Of a stretch of 64,000 nt of DNA, positions 59,787 to 64,000 are shown piece after piece (positions within the stretch are counted from its first letter, which is position 1; each line of letters starts with the position of its first letter). A model generated the notes under the pieces. It did not search any database. It saw only the letters and a list, made by a program, of their open reading frames with translations, and was not told the origin of the DNA. This stretch comes from Gammaproteobacteria bacterium (lineage in GTDB: Bacteria; Pseudomonadota; Gammaproteobacteria; Steroidobacterales; Steroidobacteraceae): NCBI GenBank assembly GCA_016874295.1, contig VGUH01000008.1:45206-109205 (forward strand), in the 5' to 3' direction. Made by a program: the position numbers and the translations under genes.

Positions 59787-61076
59787 GTGCCATCCAAGTT
59801 CCTGTTCGTGTCCTACGACGGCCTGATCGGCGACATCGCCTGGCAGGTCACCAAGGAAGGCCACGAGGCGAAGTACTACATCGAACACGCCGAGGAGCGC
59901 GAAATCACCGCGGGCTTCGTGCCGCAGACCGCGGACTGGCGCGCCGAGGTCGACTGGGCGGACGTCATCGTGTTTGACGACGTGCTCGGGCACGGCACGC
60001 TCGCCGACGAACTCCGGAAGAACGGCAAGAAGGTCGTCGGCGGCACGCCGTATACGGATCGCCTCGAGGACGACCGCGGTTTCGGCCAGGCGGAGCTGAA
60101 GGCCGCGGGCGTCAACATCATCCCGCAGCAGGATTTCACCTCCTTCGACGACGCGATCGCATTCGTGAAGGCGAACCCCAACCGCTACGTGATCAAGCCG
60201 AGCGGCGAGGCGCAGAACATGAAGGGCCTGCTGTTCGTCGGCGAGGAGGAGGACGGGCGCGACGTCGTCGAAGTGCTCGAGGACTACAAGCGCGCCTGGG
60301 CGAACCAGGTGCGGAGCTTCCAGCTGCAGCGGCGCATTCTCGGCGTCGAGGTCGCGACCGGCGCATTCTTCAATGGCCGCGAGTTCGTGTACCCGATCTG
60401 CGTCAACTTCGAGCACAAGAAGCTGTTTCCCGGCGACATCGGCCCGCCCACCGGCGAGATGGGCACGGCAATGTTCTGGAGCGAGCCGAACAAGATCTTC
60501 AACCAGACGCTGCGCAAGATGGAGCCCGCGCTCGCGCGCGAGGGTTACGCCGGCTACATCGACGTCAACTGCATCGTCAACGTGAATGGCGTCTACCCGC
60601 TCGAATTCACCGCGCGGTTCGGGTACCCGACGATCAGCATCCAGCAGGAGGGCCTGCTGACGCCGATGGGCGAGCTGCTGCACGGGCTCGCCAGCGGGAC
60701 GCTCAGCCGCGTGCGCGCGCGCAGCGGCTACCAGGTCGGCGTGCGCCTCGTGGTGCCGCCATTCCCGTACACCGACCCCAAGCGCTTCGAGACCAGCAGC
60801 AAGGACGCGGTGATCCTGTTCAAGACCAAGTCGCGCGAGGGAATCCACCTCGAGGACGTCAAGCTGGTGAACGGGGAATGGCTGGTGACCGGTACGTCCG
60901 GCGTCGTGCTGATCGTCTGCGGCACCGGGCCCTCCATGCGCCACGCGCAGAAGCAGGCCTACAACCGCGTGAAGAACGTGATGATCCCGAACATGTACTA
61001 CCGCGAGGACATCGGCGACCGCTGGATCGAGGAGGACAGCGACCGCCTGCACGCCTGGGGGTACCTGCGCGAATGA
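59787..61076 (+). CDS. PurD-like ATP-grasp ligase
   Basis: 429 residues of the phosphoribosylamine-glycine ligase superfamily. GTG start at 59787 with a perfect GGAGG (59776-59780). ATP-grasp features: NRYVIKPSGEAQNMKGLLFV (ATP Lys), VEVATGAFFNGREFVYPICV, and metal-binding GYAGYIDVNCIVNVNGVYPL then EFTARFGYPT, as in PurD. The N-terminal domain lacks the usual GxGGREHAL and reads FVSYDGLIGDIAWQVTKEGH, so it is a divergent paralogue and its substrate is uncertain. It stands alone, ending 36 bp before the tRNA gene. Confidence 0.82.
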   Translation: MPSKFLFVSYDGLIGDIAWQVTKEGHEAKYYIEHAEEREITAGFVPQTADWRAEVDWADVIVFDDVLGHGTLADELRKNGKKVVGGTPYTDRLEDDRGFGQAELKAAGVNIIPQQDFTSFDDAIAFVKANPNRYVIKPSGEAQNMKGLLFVGEEEDGRDVVEVLEDYKRAWANQVRSFQLQRRILGVEVATGAFFNGREFVYPICVNFEHKKLFPGDIGPPTGEMGTAMFWSEPNKIFNQTLRKMEPALAREGYAGYIDVNCIVNVNGVYPLEFTARFGYPTISIQQEGLLTPMGELLHGLASGTLSRVRARSGYQVGVRLVVPPFPYTDPKRFETSSKDAVILFKTKSREGIHLEDVKLVNGEWLVTGTSGVVLIVCGTGPSMRHAQKQAYNRVKNVMIPNMYYREDIGDRWIEEDSDRLHAWGYLRE

Positions 61077-61096
61077 ATGCCCCGGCGCGGCCCGCT

Positions 61097-61105
61097 TGCT
61101 AGACT
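61097..61105 (+). promoter_or_regulatory. Possible extended -10 of the tRNA gene
   Basis: TGCTAGACT, a TG-extended -10 (TAGACT at 61100-61105), ends 6 bp before the tRNA 5' end. No clear -35. If used, transcription would begin at or next to G1 of the tRNA; otherwise the tRNA depends on upstream transcription. Confidence 0.3.
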
Positions 61106-61111
61106 CGCGCC

Positions 61112-61435
61112 GGGCCTGTAGCTCAGTGGTTAGAGCAGGGGACTCATCTGGAAAAGGTGCCCCAGCGCCGAAAGGCGCCGGGTGGACGGGACGAATTCAG
61201 GGAAACCTTCCAGCGCGCGAGCGGCTGATGGCAATCCTGAGCCGAGCCGGCGGTGCACCGCCGGAAGGTGCAGAGACTACCTGAGGGCTGTTGCATGCCC
61301 TTGATGACAGGCACGAGCGTCCCGCACCCTGGCCGGCTGCGCCGGCCGCGGGTGAAGAGATAGTCCGCGCCCGCCGGAAACGGCGGGGCCACGCGAATCC
61401 CTTGGTCCTGGGTTCGAATCCCAGCGGGCCCACCA
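61112..61435 (+). tRNA. tRNA-Ile(CAT) gene interrupted by a group I intron
   Basis: Exons 61112-61147 (36 nt) and 61396-61435 (40 nt) join to a 76-nt tRNA with encoded CCA. Acceptor stem GGGCCTG/CGGGCCC, D arm AGCTCAGTGGTTAGAGC, anticodon stem GGGGA/TCCCT-type with loop CTCATAA, T arm CCTGGGTTCGAATCCCAGC-like. Anticodon CAT is at 61145-61147. Sequence around it (AGAGCAGGGGACTCAT, AATCCCTTGGTC) follows the minor isoleucine tRNA (E. coli ileX), not elongator or initiator Met; its C34 would be changed to lysidine by TilS to read AUA. The 3' end is the probable attachment site of the element downstream. Confidence 0.93.
61148..61395 (+). ncRNA. Self-splicing group I intron in the anticodon loop
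   Basis: 248 nt inserted right after anticodon base 36. Core elements are in order: P/Q region GGCAATCCTGAGCCGAGCC (about 61230-61248), R element GTGCAGAGACTA (about 61268-61279), S element AAGAGATAGTCC (about 61355-61366); R and S pair to P7 (GACTA/TAGTC). The 5' exon ends in U, which pairs with G of an internal guide GUG (AAGGTGCC near 61154-61161), and the intron ends in G (61395). Placement after CAU and the guide GUG match the small tRNA-Ile intron of Azoarcus, pointing to subgroup IC3. No ORF inside. Confidence 0.93.
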
Positions 61436-61503
61436 CATTCACTTTCGGGCGCTCTTTCCAGCCACGTCCGTTACCTTCCAGAGCAAGCCTGAGAGTAGGC
61501 GAT

Positions 61504-61528
61504 ATCCCGCGTAAATGCGGGATTTTTT
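61504..61528 (+). terminator. Rho-independent terminator between tRNA and integrase
   Basis: Stem ATCCCGC (61504-61510) with GCGGGAT (61517-61523), loop GTAAAT, followed by five T. It lies 69 bp after the tRNA and would end its transcript before the integrase gene. Confidence 0.88.
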
Positions 61529-61656
61529 GCGCCTTCGGCTCGACTGTCACCCGGTAGCGGATGCCGACGAGCGCCAATGACGTCCATTGCAAGCCGGGGG
61601 TAGGTGGGGGTAACTTAGGGGGTAGAGACGGAAATCATCAAAAGGCTACCCCCGCC

Positions 61657-62937
61657 ATGCCCCTCACGGATGCCGAGATTCGGGCCGCCAAGCCGACGGA
61701 GAAGCCCTACAAGCTCTTTGACGGAGGGGGGCTGTACCTACTTGTGAACCCCGACGGCTCGCGGTGGTGGCGCGTCAAATACCGTTACGCGGGCAAAGAG
61801 AAGTCTCTCTCCGTGGGCGTGTACCGTCCGGGTCAGCCTGGGCACGTTGGGGCGAAGGAAGCCCGCGACCAACTGGACACGATCAAGCGCCAGTTGCGCG
61901 AGGGGATAGACCCCGGCGCGGCCCGTAAGGCAGCAAAGGATGCACGGGCCGACCGAGCAGCGGGCAGCTTCGAGCTAATCGCCCGCGAGTGGTACGCGAA
62001 GCAAGCCGAGGGATGGGCCGACAGTTACTCGGGCAAGGTGCTGCGCCGGTTGGAGCAATACGTCTTCCCCAAGATCGGCAGTAAGCCAATCCGCGACTTG
62101 AAAGGGCCAGACCTATTGGCGGCGCTGCGACCGTTGGAGGCTGACGGGTTCGTGGAGACGGCGCACCGGGTCAACCAATATCTCGGGCAGATATTCCGGT
62201 ATGCGATGGCAACTCATCGGGCGGACTTCGATCCAACGACTGCGCTAAAGGGTGCGCTGGCATTGTCGCCCGACAATCACTTCGCCAGCATTACCGAGCC
62301 CAAGATGGTTGGGGAGCTGATGCGGGCCTTGCGCGGTTACGAGGGATTCGACGTAACCCGCTGCGCGCTGCGCCTCGCCCCGTTGGTGTTTGTCCGCCCT
62401 GGCGAGTTGCGCGGGGCACGGTGGGAAGAATTCGACTTTGACCTCGCGGACCCGCCGAAAGGCAAGAAGCCGCAGCACCCCGAGCCGCAATGGCGCATCC
62501 CCGCCGAACGCATGAAGATGGGTGAGCAGCACATTGTCCCGCTGTCTCGACAGGCGGTCGCGGTCCTGCGCGAGTTGCACGCGATCACCGGGCCGACCGG
62601 CTACCTGTTCCCGAGCATCCGCAGCAAGGCTCGCCCGATGAGTGAAAACACCGTCAACGCTGCACTGCGCGGAATGGGCTACACCAAAGAGCAAATGACC
62701 GGGCACGGCTTCCGGCACATGGCGTCTACGATCCTGCATGAACGCGGCTACAGAAGTGAATGGATCGAGCGGCAGTTGGCCCACGGCGACCGAAACTCAG
62801 TGCGTGCCCGCTACAACTTTGCGGAACACCTGCCGGACCGGCGCAGGATGATGCAGGAATGGGCCGATTACCTCGATGCGCTCCGTGAGCCGAAGGTTGT
62901 CCCGTTTGACGGTCGCGCACCGCAGCGGAGTGCGTGA
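61657..62937 (+). CDS. P4-type tyrosine integrase
   Basis: 426 residues from ATG 61657, which gives the standard start of the family (MPLTDAEIRAAKPTEKPYKL, then FDGGGLYLLV, the DUF4102 arm-binding domain). The core-binding SAM-like domain follows (about 95-190), and the catalytic domain shows R in VRPGELRGARWEEF, H-x-x-R in GHGFRHMASTILHERG, the third His/Trp in QLAHGDRNSVRARYN, and the Tyr in ARYNFAEHLPDRR. Such integrases recombine at tRNA 3' ends, and an intact tRNA-Ile lies 220 bp upstream. An in-frame ATG at 61561 is less likely. Confidence 0.93.
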   Translation: MPLTDAEIRAAKPTEKPYKLFDGGGLYLLVNPDGSRWWRVKYRYAGKEKSLSVGVYRPGQPGHVGAKEARDQLDTIKRQLREGIDPGAARKAAKDARADRAAGSFELIAREWYAKQAEGWADSYSGKVLRRLEQYVFPKIGSKPIRDLKGPDLLAALRPLEADGFVETAHRVNQYLGQIFRYAMATHRADFDPTTALKGALALSPDNHFASITEPKMVGELMRALRGYEGFDVTRCALRLAPLVFVRPGELRGARWEEFDFDLADPPKGKKPQHPEPQWRIPAERMKMGEQHIVPLSRQAVAVLRELHAITGPTGYLFPSIRSKARPMSENTVNAALRGMGYTKEQMTGHGFRHMASTILHERGYRSEWIERQLAHGDRNSVRARYNFAEHLPDRRRMMQEWADYLDALREPKVVPFDGRAPQRSA

Positions 62938-63458
62938 TGACCGTCGGCAAGCGAAAGGCTCCGAAGAAGGAAACCGCGAAACGTCTTGCGGCTGCATTGA
63001 AAGGCCCAGACTCACTGCGGACATTCAGCCAGCGTCACGAACAAGAGCGACTCGAGTTTCTTCAAGGGGTCGCCGCCGACATGGGCCTTGAGCGGGAGAG
63101 ATTCGGGTCGAGTCTGGTATGGCTGTTCGAACTTGCGTATCAACTAGCCTTCGATCAGTTCGCCAGTGTCGGAGAAAAAGGTAGGCCGCCGGAGAAGTTG
63201 ACCGTTGATGACGTCCAACTGTGGGCGGAGTGGAACGCCGAACGAAGAAAATCCAACGTATCCGATAGGCAAATTGCCATCATGCTGATTGAGCGTATAT
63301 CGCCGTGGAAAGATGAGTTAGAGGCTAAAAAATCGCCGGTGACGGGCAAGGTGGCTACAAGCGTAAAGCGGGGGATTGCGGAGGACTTACGTGGGCGGTT
63401 CCGAATGGTCGACGCAAGGTTAGGGCGGAAAGAAAAACTGTTGGGGGGGAAAACCTAG
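62937..63458 (+). CDS. Hypothetical protein of the integrative element
   Basis: 173 residues, start overlapping the integrase stop (TGATG). Basic N-terminus (GKRKAPKKETAKRLAAALKG), helical middle (SSLVWLFELAYQLAFDQFAS) and basic C-terminus. No recognised family; co-transcribed with the integrase. Confidence 0.65.
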   Translation: MTVGKRKAPKKETAKRLAAALKGPDSLRTFSQRHEQERLEFLQGVAADMGLERERFGSSLVWLFELAYQLAFDQFASVGEKGRPPEKLTVDDVQLWAEWNAERRKSNVSDRQIAIMLIERISPWKDELEAKKSPVTGKVATSVKRGIAEDLRGRFRMVDARLGRKEKLLGGKT

Positions 63459-63512
63459 CCTATTTCTGCCCAACATAGTCTGCGGACGTTCTTCAACGAA
63501 GGAGCGTCCGAC

Positions 63513-63737
63513 ATGAATGACACCTTACTGCGACTGCGTGACGTTGAGGCCCGTACCGGGCTGCGTCGTTCCCATATCTACCTCCTCGCCTCCCGTGGTC
63601 AGTTTCCGCGCCCGCTGAAACTCGGTGACCGTGCCTCTGCGTGGATCGAGGCCGAGATTACCGAATGGGTACGCGCCCGTATCCGGGCCTCTGGTCGGGC
63701 GGTGCCGCTGCCGCGAACAAGCGATGTTCGGTCATGA
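63513..63737 (+). CDS. AlpA-family excisionase/regulator
   Basis: 74-residue winged-helix protein of the MerR-like HTH superfamily: LLRLRDVEARTGLRRSHIYL, then ASRGQFPRPLKLGDRASAWI and EAEITEWVRARI, the classic AlpA pattern. In P4-type elements AlpA activates the integrase or helps excision. Good ribosome site (GAAGGAG, about 10 bp upstream). Confidence 0.92.
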   Translation: MNDTLLRLRDVEARTGLRRSHIYLLASRGQFPRPLKLGDRASAWIEAEITEWVRARIRASGRAVPLPRTSDVRS

Positions 63738-64000
63738 CCGCACCGCGCCTGACCGGGAGTCGCTGCCTCTGTCGCGGCTGTGGCGAGTACTTCAACAGCG
63801 TTCATGCGTTTGACCGCCATCGGGTCTGTGGCTCGCCCACCGCCCGACGCTGTCTAACCACCGAGGAGATGGTGCAAACAGGCATGACTAAAAATGCCTC
63901 GGGCTTCTGGATCACCGAGCCTCACCGAAAACATCGCGTAAAACGTGTGACCTCACGAATTCTAGCGGCTCTACGGGATACCCCTGTGGGTCACCAAGGG
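63734..64000 (+). CDS. FDxHR-type putative zinc-binding protein (3'-truncated by window edge)
   Basis: Starts at ATG 63734, overlapping the AlpA stop (ATGA), and is open to the window end (89 codons). The N-terminus has a zinc-finger-like group, CLCRGCGEYFNSVHAFDRHR, then VCGSPTARRC, with the FDxHR motif of small proteins common in phages and integrative elements. The gene would be missed by ORF callers that need a stop codon. Function unknown. Confidence 0.75.
   Translation, partial: MTAPRLTGSRCLCRGCGEYFNSVHAFDRHRVCGSPTARRCLTTEEMVQTGMTKNASGFWITEPHRKHRVKRVTSRILAALRDTPVGHQG

Larger units (their letters stand above)
61436..64000 (+). mobile_element. Left end of a tRNA-inserted integrative element
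   Basis: Beginning at the 3' end of the tRNA-Ile gene: 220 bp without a gene, a P4-type integrase, an unknown gene, an AlpA-type regulator and a zinc-finger protein, all on the plus strand. The base composition is slightly lower in GC than the chromosome to the left. The far end and the second att copy are beyond the window, so the size is unknown. Confidence 0.7.

Noticed and set aside
61112..61435. Reading the split tRNA as elongator or initiator tRNA-Met
   Set aside because: Arms and the anticodon surroundings follow tRNA-Ile(CAT) of the ileX type; initiator features (C1-A72 mismatch, GGG/CCC anticodon stem with CTCATAACC) are absent.

Overview
The window is 64 kb of GC-rich bacterial chromosome, most likely from a gammaproteobacterium. 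Supporting signs are a gamma-type GshA, a Tat-exported HiPIP, RluB, Kup, a CTGT-N8-ACAG LexA box, a chromate transporter and many glutathione/VOC enzymes. I cannot assign a genus from sequence alone. Genes are dense, often overlapping by 4 bp, on both strands.

Layout. 1-13.7 kb: 3' end of gshA, a membrane diguanylate cyclase, a collapsed isoaspartyl-peptidase remnant, an ABC-2 exporter operon, an RRM protein with a structured leader, a perfect 50-bp-arm inverted repeat lying over the start of a hypoxanthine-DNA glycosylase gene, then FAD oxidase, GST, ChrA, GloA, CBS, epimerase and MazG-like genes. 13.7-27.3 kb: transporters, an FHA/coiled-coil protein, CorC/HlyC, hydrolases, a bifunctional formiminotransferase-cyclodeaminase (FTCD), an M20 hydrolase and a run of small stress/repair enzymes. 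27.3-29.6 kb is a scar: an IS3-family element with a frameshifted orfA abuts the 3' fragment of an integron-type integrase, followed by an HD phosphohydrolase with an in-frame stop. 29.6-37.7 kb: histidine utilisation (hutI, hutU, hutH; FTCD completes the route to glutamate), with an adenosine-deaminase-family gene and kup interleaved. 37.8-42.3 kb: asd-like gene, an MFS exporter, and an SOS-box-controlled radical SAM gene carrying a full homing-endonuclease intein placed exactly at the third iron-sulfur cysteine.

42.4-57.1 kb is the most interesting block: a co-directional, overlapping array of three lipoproteins, a transmembrane Ser/Thr kinase, a PEGA-SUMF1 protein, a Pro-rich secreted protein, a MotA/TolQ/ExbB-type protein, an actin/Hsp70-like protein fused to FHA, two single-pass von Willebrand A proteins whose membrane helix resembles the ExbD/MotB helix with its conserved Asp, and a fourth lipoprotein. 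A convergent TPR protein with a TonB-C-like end follows. I infer an ion-driven envelope machine in which vWA domains replace the usual peptidoglycan- or TonB-binding parts, under phospho-threonine control. I know of no described system with this composition.

57.2-64 kb: VanZ-like protein, RluB, HiPIP, a PurD-like ATP-grasp enzyme, then a tRNA-Ile(CAT) gene split by a 248-nt group I intron directly after the anticodon. Just downstream begins an integrative element (tyrosine integrase, unknown protein, AlpA-type regulator, FDxHR zinc protein) that runs off the window.
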